Of a DNA stretch of 64,000 nt, positions 1-7,193 are shown in pieces. Source of the stretch: Mumia sp050632745 (GTDB lineage: Bacteria; Actinomycetota; Actinomycetes; Propionibacteriales; Nocardioidaceae); NCBI RefSeq assembly GCF_050632745.1, contig NZ_JBODSD010000002.1, positions 558,001-622,000 on the forward strand. Reading direction: 5' to 3'. Both the position numbers and the translations under genes were made by a program. Numbering within the stretch: position 1 is the first letter of the stretch; each line of letters starts with the position of its first letter. Below the pieces are notes generated by a model, which made no database searches, was not told the origin of the DNA, and worked only from the letters and a program-made list of their open reading frames with translations.

Positions 1-525
1 GTGGCCCAGCAGCATGATCACGATCAGCAGCGCGAGCTCCCACCAGAAGTCGAGCTCGTGGTGCAGGATCTCGAGGCTGGCACCCCACGACGACACGAAG
101 GCGACCGTGATCGCAAGTCCGATGAGCAGCATCATCCCCGGCTTGCGGGACCGGATCTCGCTCACGGCACCGGTGAGGAACGGGCGCCCGCCCCAGGCGT
201 ACATCACCGTGCCGAGCAGCGGCGAGACCCACGCGACCCAGGAGGCGTCGGGAAGGTCGTAGCCGAGGATCGAGGCGAACATGGCGGAGAACCCGACCAC
301 GGGCACCGCGAGGACGAGCATGATCCAGAACAGCCGGCGGAACTGCCCGACGTGGTCGCCGTGACCGGCATGACCACCGTGGCCTCCGTGCCCCGCGTGG
401 GCGCTCATGTCGTGCCCCGCGTGGGCGCTCATGTCGTGGGCGGCGTGCTCGGCGTGCGCCTCCATGACGCCGGACGCGCCGCTGCCGTGATCGTGGTTGC
501 CGTGATCGTGCTCGTGCGTGCTCAT
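1..525 (-). CDS. copB: Copper-translocating P-type ATPase, N-terminal part (runs off the window)
   Basis: The first 175 codons of a P1B-type ATPase are present; the rest lies beyond position 1. The protein opens with about 50 residues very rich in His, Met, Ala and Gly (HEHDHGNHDHG, then repeated DMSAHAGH blocks). Membrane helices follow, and the visible part ends in IVIMLLGH, typical of heavy-metal P-type ATPases. A His-rich tail in place of CxxC metal-binding domains is the CopB pattern. It should export copper across the inner membrane using ATP. A perfect 24-bp duplication (387-410 and 411-434) encodes two DMSAHAGH units. I chose the ATG at 525 because a -10 hexamer lies 7 nt upstream, which suggests a leaderless mRNA. 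An in-frame ATG at 537 is the alternative. The metal is inferred from the tail and from the CsoR-type operator. Confidence 0.85.
   Translation of the reverse strand, partial: MSTHEHDHGNHDHGSGASGVMEAHAEHAAHDMSAHAGHDMSAHAGHGGHGGHAGHGDHVGQFRRLFWIMLVLAVPVVGFSAMFASILGYDLPDASWVAWVSPLLGTVMYAWGGRPFLTGAVSEIRSRKPGMMLLIGLAITVAFVSSWGASLEILHHELDFWWELALLIVIMLLGH
387..434 (-). repeat. Perfect 24-bp tandem duplication in the ATPase His-rich tail
   Basis: Two identical 24-bp units (387-410, 411-434) lie head to tail inside the coding sequence and preserve the frame. Each adds one DMSAHAGH block, so changes in copy number would alter the number of potential metal-binding His and Met residues. Confidence 0.85.
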
Positions 526-532
526 GACGCTG

Positions 533-561
533 ACCATATACCCCTAGGGGGTATCCGACAA
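533..561 (-). promoter_or_regulatory. CsoR-type operator inside a leaderless promoter of the copper ATPase gene
   Basis: On the minus strand a -35 TTGTCG (561-556) and a -10 TATGGT (538-533) are 17 bp apart, and the predicted start point coincides with the ATG at 525. The spacer is almost filled by a perfect inverted repeat, ATACCCC-N3-GGGGTAT (538-554). This is the G/C-tract palindrome recognised by CsoR copper repressors. Binding there should block RNA polymerase until Cu(I) releases the repressor. The site overlaps the last codons of the upstream peptidase gene. No csoR gene is visible in the window. Confidence 0.75.
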
Positions 562-1896
562 CCCCGTGCCGTCGTGCCCGAGGACGAGCGACGCGACCTG
601 CTCCAGCTCCGGCGTCAGCGCGCTCTCGGGCACCGTCACCTGCTGGGCGCCGTAGGAGAACGTGTAGACGAACCGGTCCGCACCGGCATCGTCCTCGTCC
701 CGGCTCGGCAGCCCCGCGAAGTCGGTCCGCTCGAGGAGCGCCGCGACCTCGGCACCGAGCGGGCCCTCGTCGAGGTCCAGCGTCACCTCGCGCCCGATCC
801 CGGCGAACCCTCCAGACCGTGACACCACCACCCGCCCCTCGGCCGGCGGGAGCTCACCCGACACGGGCGCGTCCTGTCCCGGCTCGACGCCCACCTCCGA
901 CCACGCCGCACGGACGTCGTCCGCCTCCTCCTCGCCGTACAGCTCCTGCGCGGCGGCGACCGTGGCGGCGGCGAACCCCGCGAAGCGGGTGTCGCGCCCG
1001 ACCGCTCCCCCGGTCAGCGCGGCGTACCAGATCTGGCCCGTCCGCTCCCAGCTGTAGCCGCCGAGCCGCAGCGCGGCCAGCGCGAACGCCTTGTTGGGGA
1101 TGCCGGAGTTGATGTGGACGCCGCCGTTGTCGGCGGTGGTCTCGACGTAGTCCTGCATCGAGCCGACCTGCGGGTCCTTGCCGAGCAGCGGGTCGTCGTA
1201 CGCCGTCCCGGGCTCGCGCATCGACCGCAGCGCGACGGCCTGGATCCCCGGCTTGAACAGGCCCTCGCCGATCAGCCAGTGCGCCTCCTCCGCCGTCTGG
1301 TCGAGCATCCGCTGCAGGGCCATGGCCGCGAAGCAGTCCGACATCGACTCGTTGAGCGCACCGGACTGGCCCGAGTAGCGCAGGTCGGCGGTGAACTGCG
1401 TGACGCCGTGGGCGAACTCGTGGAACAGGACGTCCGGCGGCTTGGTGAAGCGCTCGAACACGCGGCCGTCGCCGTCACCGAAGACCAGCTGCTCGCCGTC
1501 CCAGAACGCGTTGTCGTAGTCCTCGCCATAGTGCACCGTCACCGTGACCGTGCTGCCCGCGTCGTCGATGCCGCTGCGCCCGAAGGCGGTGAAGAAGAGC
1601 TCGTGCACGATGCCGCTGCTGTCGTACGCCTCGTCGACCGCGGGGTCGCCCGTGGGCGGGTCGGCGTCGCCGCGGACCTTCGCACCGGGCAGCTGCGTCG
1701 CGCCGCCCGCGCTGTAGATCGTCTTGGTGCCGTCGGCGTCCGACGGCTGCGCCATCGACGGCGGCGCCGTGGCCCGGCGCTCGCGCAGCCCCGCGTCGAG
1801 CGCCCGGGTCTGACCGCAGCAGCCCGTCAGGTAGGGGTCGTCGGTCGCCTCGGCGAGCCGGTCGAGGAGGTACGGAGGGACGAACTGGCACGTCAT
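544..1896 (-). CDS. M4 (thermolysin/protealysin-type) metallopeptidase fused to a C-terminal emfourin-like inhibitor domain
   Basis: This 450-residue protein has a short protealysin-type propeptide with the PPYLL motif (residues 7-11). The zinc motif HEFAH is at 159-163, the third-ligand motif NESMSD at 182-187 and the active-site His in HINSGIPN at 261. These are all hallmarks of family M4. No signal peptide is visible, as in protealysin. Residues about 354-440 form an extra domain opening with RSGGFAGIGRE and containing DRFVYTFSYG. It resembles emfourin, the small inhibitor normally encoded beside protealysin-like genes. Here enzyme and inhibitor are one chain, implying auto-inhibition or a trigger that frees the domain. 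The emfourin assignment rests on remembered motif resemblance only. The stop codon overlaps the operator of the copper ATPase gene downstream. Confidence 0.85.
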   Translation of the reverse strand: MTCQFVPPYLLDRLAEATDDPYLTGCCGQTRALDAGLRERRATAPPSMAQPSDADGTKTIYSAGGATQLPGAKVRGDADPPTGDPAVDEAYDSSGIVHELFFTAFGRSGIDDAGSTVTVTVHYGEDYDNAFWDGEQLVFGDGDGRVFERFTKPPDVLFHEFAHGVTQFTADLRYSGQSGALNESMSDCFAAMALQRMLDQTAEEAHWLIGEGLFKPGIQAVALRSMREPGTAYDDPLLGKDPQVGSMQDYVETTADNGGVHINSGIPNKAFALAALRLGGYSWERTGQIWYAALTGGAVGRDTRFAGFAAATVAAAQELYGEEEADDVRAAWSEVGVEPGQDAPVSGELPPAEGRVVVSRSGGFAGIGREVTLDLDEGPLGAEVAALLERTDFAGLPSRDEDDAGADRFVYTFSYGAQQVTVPESALTPELEQVASLVLGHDGTGLSDTP

Positions 1897-1942
1897 CCAC
1901 CCTGTCTACCGCGCACCGGTGACACCGGCGACCGGTCGGGAC

Positions 1943-2611
1943 TCAGATCAGGCGGCGGTCGCTCGCCCAGCGGGTCAGCTCGTGGCGGCTCGACAGCTGC
2001 AGCTTGCGCAGCACGGAGGACACGTGGGTCTCGACGGTCTTCACCGAGATGAAGAGCTCCTTCGCGACCTCCTTGTAGGCGTAGCCGCGGGCGATCAGGC
2101 GCATCACCTCGCGCTCGCGCTCGGTGAGCCGGTCAAGGTCGGAGTCGACCTGCGCGACCTCGATCGTCCCCGCGAACGCGTCGAGCACGAACCCGGCCAG
2201 CCGCGGCGAGAAGACCGCGTCGCCGCCGGCGACCCGCCGGATCGCGTCGACCAGCTCGTCGCCGGTGATGTTCTTGGTGACGTAGCCGCGGGCGCCGGCA
2301 CGGATCACGCCGATCACGTCCTCGGCCGCGTCGCTCACCGACAGCGCGAGGAACTTCGTGTCGGGGTAGCGGGTCGCGACGCGCCGCAGCACCTCGGCCC
2401 CGCCGCCGCCGGGCAGGTGCACGTCGAGCAGCACGACGTCGGGACGGTACGCCTCCACCGCGCGCACCGCCTCGTCGACGTCGCCCGCCTCCGCGACCAC
2501 CCGCACCGTGCTGCCGAGCTCGGCGCGCACGCCGGTCCTGAACATCGCGTGGTCGTCGACCAGCAGGACGGCGAGGTCCCTCGAACCACCGGTGGGCGTC
2601 GGTGTGCTCAC
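1943..2611 (-). CDS. NarL/LuxR-family response regulator
   Basis: A 222-residue regulator with an N-terminal receiver domain (acidic pair D19-D20, phosphoacceptor D63 in LLDVHLPGG) and a C-terminal LuxR helix-turn-helix from about residue 158 (LTEREREVMRLIARG, then KTVETHVSSVLRKL). It is the output half of a two-component system: the kinase gene ends at 2608 and overlaps its GTG start (GTGA). The pair matches the actinobacterial PspC-kinase systems known as MacRS in Streptomyces and EsrSR in Corynebacterium, which respond to cell-envelope stress. That assignment is by domain architecture and context. Confidence 0.93.
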   Translation of the reverse strand: MSTPTPTGGSRDLAVLLVDDHAMFRTGVRAELGSTVRVVAEAGDVDEAVRAVEAYRPDVVLLDVHLPGGGGAEVLRRVATRYPDTKFLALSVSDAAEDVIGVIRAGARGYVTKNITGDELVDAIRRVAGGDAVFSPRLAGFVLDAFAGTIEVAQVDSDLDRLTEREREVMRLIARGYAYKEVAKELFISVKTVETHVSSVLRKLQLSSRHELTRWASDRRLI

Positions 2612-3924
2612 GCGTCTCCTCCTCCGTCGGCGCCTCGCGGCGCATCGTCTCGTCCGCCGTTCGGCGCACCCTCGCGGCCGCCGTTCGGCTGCTTGTCCCG
2701 TACGAGCGACAGCGCGAGGCGCACCTCGGTGCCGTCACCCGGTGCCGAGCGTACGTCGGCCGTCCCGCCGTGCCGCTCCATCCGCTGCACCAACGAGCGC
2801 CGGATGCCGAGCCGGTCCTCGGGGATGTCCGACGGGTCGAAGCCGGCACCACGGTCGCGCACGAACACCTCCGCCGCCGCACCGCCGACCTCGACGTACA
2901 CGTCGATGCGGTCGGCGCCGGAGTGCTTGGCCGCGTTCGTCATCGCCTCCCGCGCCGCGGCCCGCAGCGCGTCGACGTCCGGATCCGGGTCGACGTCGCC
3001 GACGCCGACCACCTCGATCGGGATCCGGTAGGTGGTCTCGATCTCCGCGGCGTCGGCCACGAGCCCGGTCCGCAGGGTCGTCCCGTCGTCGGCGGGCTCG
3101 CCGTACAGCCAGTCGCGGAGCTCCCGCTCCTGCCGACGGGCGAGCGTCGCGACCTGGGCGGGGTCGTGGGCGTTCTTCTGGAGCAGGGCGAGGGTCTGGA
3201 GGACGGAGTCGTGGAGGTGGGCCGCGACGTCGGCGCGCTCCTGCGACCGGACGCGTTCGCGGCGCTCGGCGGCCAGGTCGCTGGCCAGGCGCACGATCCA
3301 GGGGCCGAGCAGCAGTCCCGCGCCCGCGAGGGCCACGACGATCGCGCCGAGGAGCTGGGCGGCCGACTCGATGCCGCCGCCGAGCTGTGCGACGAAGACG
3401 CCGTACGCGATGAGCACGAGCAGCGTGCCGGCCGCCATCCGCAGGACGGCCTGCCAGCCCGACGTCACCCGCACCCAGCGCTGCAGCGAGCTGTCGTCGG
3501 CCTGGCGCCAGATCAGCGCGAACCCGGCGATCGCGAGGACCGCGGGGAACAGGAGGTTGGACACCGTGTCGCTGCCGACGACGAACCAGACGACGCCGAT
3601 CCCGAGGACGACGAGCGCGGCGGTCTGCAGCGTGCTGCGGTTGGAGGCCGGACCGCTGTCCTCCTCGTCGCCGGTGCGCAGACCGCGGCGGGTGGCGCTG
3701 GCCAGGCCCGGTGACGCCTCCGCGCTGCCGAGCGGGACGAAGATCCAGAACGCGACGTACGCGAGGACGCCGGCCAGCTGGAACAGCGTGCCCACGACGA
3801 ACGCGAGGCGCACCCACAGCACCGGCACGCCGAGGTGGTCGGCGAGCCCCTGGGCCACGCCACCGAGGACCCGCGGGCTCGGGGAGCGGTAGAGCCGCCG
3901 CACGGGCGTCGCACTGATGGTCAC
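2608..3924 (-). CDS. PspC-domain sensor histidine kinase
   Basis: A membrane histidine kinase of about 438 residues. An N-terminal PspC domain (about 8-68, with VLGGVAQGLADHLGV) is followed by several membrane helices to about residue 215. The phosphoacceptor His lies in LHDSVLQTL (H238). The ATPase domain shows an N box (EAMTNAAKHSG, from 327), DRGAGF (357) and GDGTE (396). This layout is that of the MacS/EsrS envelope-stress kinases. I took the GTG at 3924, where PspC homology begins; a GTG at 3939 is possible. The reading frame stays open to 4272, but that part is low-complexity antisense of the divergent gene. It is translationally coupled to the response regulator. A PspC/LiaF-like protein is encoded divergently and probably modulates the kinase. 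Confidence 0.9.
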   Translation of the reverse strand: MTISATPVRRLYRSPSPRVLGGVAQGLADHLGVPVLWVRLAFVVGTLFQLAGVLAYVAFWIFVPLGSAEASPGLASATRRGLRTGDEEDSGPASNRSTLQTAALVVLGIGVVWFVVGSDTVSNLLFPAVLAIAGFALIWRQADDSSLQRWVRVTSGWQAVLRMAAGTLLVLIAYGVFVAQLGGGIESAAQLLGAIVVALAGAGLLLGPWIVRLASDLAAERRERVRSQERADVAAHLHDSVLQTLALLQKNAHDPAQVATLARRQERELRDWLYGEPADDGTTLRTGLVADAAEIETTYRIPIEVVGVGDVDPDPDVDALRAAAREAMTNAAKHSGADRIDVYVEVGGAAAEVFVRDRGAGFDPSDIPEDRLGIRRSLVQRMERHGGTADVRSAPGDGTEVRLALSLVRDKQPNGGREGAPNGGRDDAPRGADGGGDA

Positions 3925-4066
3925 GACACCGATCGTCACACGCGGCACGGGCTCCGGACCAGCCGGATCGACCCCGGACCGACCCTGGTGAGGCACCCTG
4001 ACGGCCCGGTACGGATCAGGGGTCTCACCCATACTCCGAGGAGAGGACGCGCAGCAGGATGGAGCC

Positions 4067-5515
4067 ATGGACGACACGACCACACCGCTCGGCGGTCCCG
4101 CCGCCGCAGGACCGGGCCCCTCGGCCGGGTCCGGGGCCGGCGCAGGAGCCGACGCGGGCGCGGGACCCGCAGCGGCGCCGCAGGACGGCCCCCGCTCGCC
4201 GAACGCCGGCACGCTGACCGACATCCGCCGGACCGAGGACGGACGGATGGTCGCCGGCGTCTGCGCGGGCATCGGCCGTTACCTCGGCATCGACCCCGTC
4301 ATCCCCCGCATCCTCTTCGCCGTCCTCACGCTCGTGGGGTTCGGCGGCGTCCTCGCCTACGTCGCGGCATGGATCCTGCTGCCCGACGAGCAGACCGGTG
4401 AGAGCTACCTCAAGCGCTGGCTCGGCCTCGGTGACAACGAGCCGCAGATCCGCCTGGTCGGCCTCGGCGCCGCCGCCCTGGTCGCTGTGACCTGGACCTG
4501 GGGCTGGGGATGGCCGGTCGGCCCGATCTGGATCGCCGCCGTGGTCGTGATCGCCTGGGTCGCCTACCGCGAGCACCAGGAGCGCAAGCGTCGCCGCAGC
4601 TTCGGCAACCCCCCGCCGTACGGACCGGCGCAGCCGCCCTACGGACCCGCGCAGCCGCCGTACGCGCAGGGCGTCCCGCCGTACGGCCCGGGGACGCCGC
4701 CGCCGGCACCGCGTCAGCCCGCCGTCCCGTACGCGTCCGCGACGTCCGCCTCGTACGCGCCGGCCCCGTCCGCGCCCGCTCCGTACGCTCCCCCGCCGTG
4801 GGCCCCGGCACCGACCGCGCCCGCCGCACCCCGGTCGTACGGGCCGACGCCTCCGACGCCTCCCGCCCCTCCGGGGCCGCCCGTGCCGCCGAGCCCCCCG
4901 CCGGTGAAGCCGCAGAAGCGCCCGAACCCGCGCCACGACCGCGGCACCCTGACCGTCATCACGCTGTCGCTGGTGCTGATCGTCACCGGGGTCACGCTCG
5001 TCGCGACCCAGGGTGAGCTCGCGCCGTCGGTGTACGTCGCGACCGCCCTCGGCACGCTCGCCGTCGGCATGCTGGTCGGCACCGTCTTCGGCAACGCCCG
5101 CCCGCTGATCGTGCCGGCGATCCTCGCCGTCGTCCTCCTGGCCTTCACGACCGCCTTCCCCCAGTGGGACGCCGGACGCGTCGAGGCCCGGCCGGGCGAG
5201 GCGGCCGCGCTGCGCGACGACTACGAGGTCGGCTTCGGCGAGGTCGTCGTCGACCTGCGCGAGATCTCCGACCCCGCCGCTCTCGACGGGCGACGCCTCG
5301 ACCTGGAGGCGGGGATCGGGACGGTGCGCGTGTACGTCCCCGACACCCTCGACATCGATCTCGACGCCTCCGTCGGCGCGGGCTCGATCTCGGCCCTCGG
5401 CTTCCAGCGCGGCGGTCTGCAGACCTCGCTCGAGGTCGCCGAGCACACCGCCCGCCCCGACCTGATCCTGGACATCGACGTGACCGTCGGTGACGTGGAG
5501 GTGATCCGCTCGTGA
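4067..5515 (+). CDS. PspC-domain membrane protein with LiaF-like C-terminal domain
   Basis: This 482-residue protein has a disordered Pro/Ala/Gly-rich start (1-45) and a PspC domain (about 50-110, MVAGVCAGIGRYLGI). A membrane helix pair and a long Pro/Tyr-rich linker (about 190-290, repeated PPYGPAQ-like motifs) follow. Then come more membrane helices and a soluble domain from about 380 (FGEVVVDLREI, then LEAGIGTVRVYVP) resembling LiaF/DUF2154 'cell wall-active antibiotic response' domains. LiaF-type proteins inhibit their cognate sensor kinase. Its place divergent from a PspC kinase suggests a three-component envelope-stress switch like EsrI-EsrS-EsrR. A Shine-Dalgarno-like aggatggag precedes the ATG. 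The stop overlaps the next gene. Confidence 0.85.
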   Translation: MDDTTTPLGGPAAAGPGPSAGSGAGAGADAGAGPAAAPQDGPRSPNAGTLTDIRRTEDGRMVAGVCAGIGRYLGIDPVIPRILFAVLTLVGFGGVLAYVAAWILLPDEQTGESYLKRWLGLGDNEPQIRLVGLGAAALVAVTWTWGWGWPVGPIWIAAVVVIAWVAYREHQERKRRRSFGNPPPYGPAQPPYGPAQPPYAQGVPPYGPGTPPPAPRQPAVPYASATSASYAPAPSAPAPYAPPPWAPAPTAPAAPRSYGPTPPTPPAPPGPPVPPSPPPVKPQKRPNPRHDRGTLTVITLSLVLIVTGVTLVATQGELAPSVYVATALGTLAVGMLVGTVFGNARPLIVPAILAVVLLAFTTAFPQWDAGRVEARPGEAAALRDDYEVGFGEVVVDLREISDPAALDGRRLDLEAGIGTVRVYVPDTLDIDLDASVGAGSISALGFQRGGLQTSLEVAEHTARPDLILDIDVTVGDVEVIRS

Positions 5516-5970
5516 AGCGCCATCCGCTCGACGCCCTGACCCTGGTCGCGCTGACCTTCGTGCTGGTCGCGGGGGCCCTGTGGGGCATGTGGTACGCCGG
5601 CTGGGAGCCTGTCTCCCTCGCGATCGCCGCACCGCTCCTGCTCGTGCTCCTCGGTACGGTCGGCCTCGTCGCGACGCTGATCGCCGCACGACAGGCCGGT
5701 CGCCGTCAGCGCGAGCAGCGCACCGCGGTCGCCCCGCCGGCGACGACGCCGACCGGCGCGACGGCACCCCGTACGGAGCCGGACCCCGAGCCGGACCTCG
5801 AGCCGGACCCCGAGCCTGGGACGGACGACAGCACGACCGACGACAGCACCACCGACGTCAGCGACCGCGAGACGTCCGACGCGCCCACCGACCCCGTCGA
5901 CACCCCGACGGACACACTCACCCTGGAGGACCTCACCCGGCCCTCCGACGACCGAGAGGACCCACGATGA
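5512..5970 (+). CDS. Small membrane protein of the PspC locus, function unknown
   Basis: A 152-residue protein whose first 60 residues form two hydrophobic helices (LTLVALTFVLVAGALWG and LAIAAPLLLVLLGTVGLVA). They are followed by a basic stretch and a disordered tail rich in Asp, Thr, Glu and Pro. I do not recognise the family. The GTG start overlaps the upstream stop (GTGA) and the stop overlaps the next ATG (ATGA). It is therefore translationally coupled to both PspC-domain genes and probably acts with them at the membrane. Confidence 0.75.
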   Translation: MKRHPLDALTLVALTFVLVAGALWGMWYAGWEPVSLAIAAPLLLVLLGTVGLVATLIAARQAGRRQREQRTAVAPPATTPTGATAPRTEPDPEPDLEPDPEPGTDDSTTDDSTTDVSDRETSDAPTDPVDTPTDTLTLEDLTRPSDDREDPR

Positions 5971-6161
5971 CCCGCTCCAAGAAGCTCGTCCGCACCACCG
6001 ACGACAAGTGGATCGCGGGGGTGTGCGGCGGCCTCGCCCGCTACCTGGGCGTCGACCCGACGGTGGTCCGGCTGGCCTTCGTCGTCCTCACGGTCCTGGG
6101 GCTGGGGTCGATGGTCCTGGTCTACCTCGTCGCCTGGCTCCTGATGCCCACCGACATCTGA
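5967..6161 (+). CDS. Minimal PspC-domain protein
   Basis: A 64-residue protein that is essentially a single PspC domain (DKWIAGVCGGLARYLGVDP, then a hydrophobic segment VLTVLGLGSMVLVYLVAWLL). It is the third PspC domain at this locus. The ATG lies 6 nt after gagagga and overlaps the previous stop. Stand-alone PspC proteins are linked to membrane stress in enteric bacteria and actinobacteria. Here it may compete with, or bind, the PspC domain of the kinase; that role is inferred. Confidence 0.85.
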   Translation: MTRSKKLVRTTDDKWIAGVCGGLARYLGVDPTVVRLAFVVLTVLGLGSMVLVYLVAWLLMPTDI

Positions 6162-6167
6162 CCGGCT

Positions 6168-6259
6168 CCCGTTTGCGGTGCTCGCACCGCAGATGCCGGG
6201 ATCCCACCGCACCTGTGCGGTGGGATCCCGTTGCTTTCGGTGGGAGCACCGCAAACGGG
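6168..6259. repeat. Nested palindromic element between convergent genes
   Basis: An outer perfect 15-bp inverted repeat (6168-6182 with 6245-6259) encloses two inner hairpins. One is gcggtg-ctcg-caccgc (6175-6190). The other is a perfect 14-bp stem with a 4-nt loop (6198-6211 with 6216-6229). The element fills the gap between the PspC operon and the convergent Lrp gene. It may terminate transcription from both sides, but it is larger and more symmetrical than a normal terminator and has no T tract. Confidence 0.85.
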
Positions 6260-6292
6260 GACGCGCAGGCAGTCCGCGGTCGGCGGCGAGGC

Positions 6293-6733
6293 TCAGCGCG
6301 AGCGCGGGCGCTCGAACAGCCGGGACATCACGATCGCGCTGCGGGTGCGCTCGACCTTCGCGTGCTCGCGCATCCGCTCGACCACCTGCTCGATCTCGGT
6401 CATGCTCGTCGCCATCACGTGGACGATCGCGTCGGCGTTGCCCGCCACCGTCCAGGCCCCGACGATCTGCGGGATCGCCGCGAGGTTGCGCTTGAGCTCG
6501 GCGACGGAGACGTTGCCGTCGTAGTAGATCTCGACGTACGCCTCGGTCGTCCAGCCGAGCGCCGCGGGATCGGTCAGCGCCGTGAACCCGGTGATCTGCC
6601 CTCGCGCCCGCATCTGGTCGACCCGGCGCTTCACCGCGGGCGCCGACAGTCCGACACCGGAGCCGATCTCGGCGTACGTCGCCCGTCCGTCGCGCATCAG
6701 GTGCCCGATGATCTGGCGGTCGACATCGTCCAT
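6293..6733 (-). CDS. Lrp/AsnC-family transcriptional regulator
   Basis: This 146-residue protein has an N-terminal winged helix (LDxxDxxII-like MDDVDRQIIGHLMRDGRATY, recognition helix GLSAPAVKRRVDQM). A C-terminal RAM/ligand-binding ferredoxin-like domain (AYVEIYYDG, GNADAIVHVMA) follows. Such regulators form octamers that sense amino acids or related metabolites; the effector cannot be read here. A strong Shine-Dalgarno (gaggagg) precedes the ATG. No target gene in the same transcription unit is evident. Confidence 0.93.
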   Translation of the reverse strand: MDDVDRQIIGHLMRDGRATYAEIGSGVGLSAPAVKRRVDQMRARGQITGFTALTDPAALGWTTEAYVEIYYDGNVSVAELKRNLAAIPQIVGAWTVAGNADAIVHVMATSMTEIEQVVERMREHAKVERTRSAIVMSRLFERPRSR

Positions 6734-6772
6734 CGGGTCCTCCTCACGGCATCGGCACGGTGTGCAGCCAGC

Positions 6773-7159
6773 CTAGGGTGCGTCGTCGCCGAGCTGGTAC
6801 GGCGCGCGCCAGGCGGGAGCCTCGTCGAGCGCGGGGCCCGACCAGTACTCCCGGCCCTCGACGACGCGCCCGTCGCGCACGGTCCAGAACCCCGTCGCGA
6901 CGAACACGCCGTCGACACCCTCCTGCGTCACCTCGACGTCGGACGCCACGCGCTCGCCGCTCCCGACGACCTCGCGGACCCGGATCGACCACCCCTCGGG
7001 ATAGGCCGCGTTCATCGCGACGAACGACGCCCCGCTGAACCGCTCACCCGTCCGCGGCCACTCGATGACCGCGTCGGGCGCGACGAGGGCGGCGGCGCCG
7101 TCCCAGTCGCGTGACTCCATCCGCTCCTCGAGAGCACGCACGACCTCCGTTGCCTCCAT
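6773..7159 (-). CDS. NTF2/SnoaL-like protein
   Basis: A 128-residue single-domain protein with the cone-shaped NTF2-like pattern: an N-terminal helix (VVRALEERMESRDWDGAAALVAPDAVIEWP), a central strand block and GFWTVRDGRVVEGREYW near the end. Members include ketosteroid isomerases, polyketide cyclases and many proteins of unknown role, so the substrate cannot be stated. The ATG at 7159 fits the domain start; the frame upstream of it is antisense of the ABC gene. Confidence 0.85.
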   Translation of the reverse strand: MEATEVVRALEERMESRDWDGAAALVAPDAVIEWPRTGERFSGASFVAMNAAYPEGWSIRVREVVGSGERVASDVEVTQEGVDGVFVATGFWTVRDGRVVEGREYWSGPALDEAPAWRAPYQLGDDAP

Positions 7160-7193
7160 GGGTCCACCATGGCGTGCGGCACCGACAGTCCTG

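Noticed and set aside
1..822. Plus-strand frame at the window start
   Set aside because: The minus strand encodes a clear P-type ATPase and the end of an M4 peptidase fusion; the plus frame is a compositional shadow.
3925..4066. MacR-type operator (TGAGTAC-N2-GTACTCA) in the divergent PspC region
   Set aside because: No convincing match was found; only partial half-sites occur.
4025..5767. A 580-codon minus-strand frame opposite the PspC/LiaF-like gene
   Set aside because: The product is Arg/Gly/Asp low-complexity sequence with no domain, while the plus strand gives clear PspC and LiaF-like domains.
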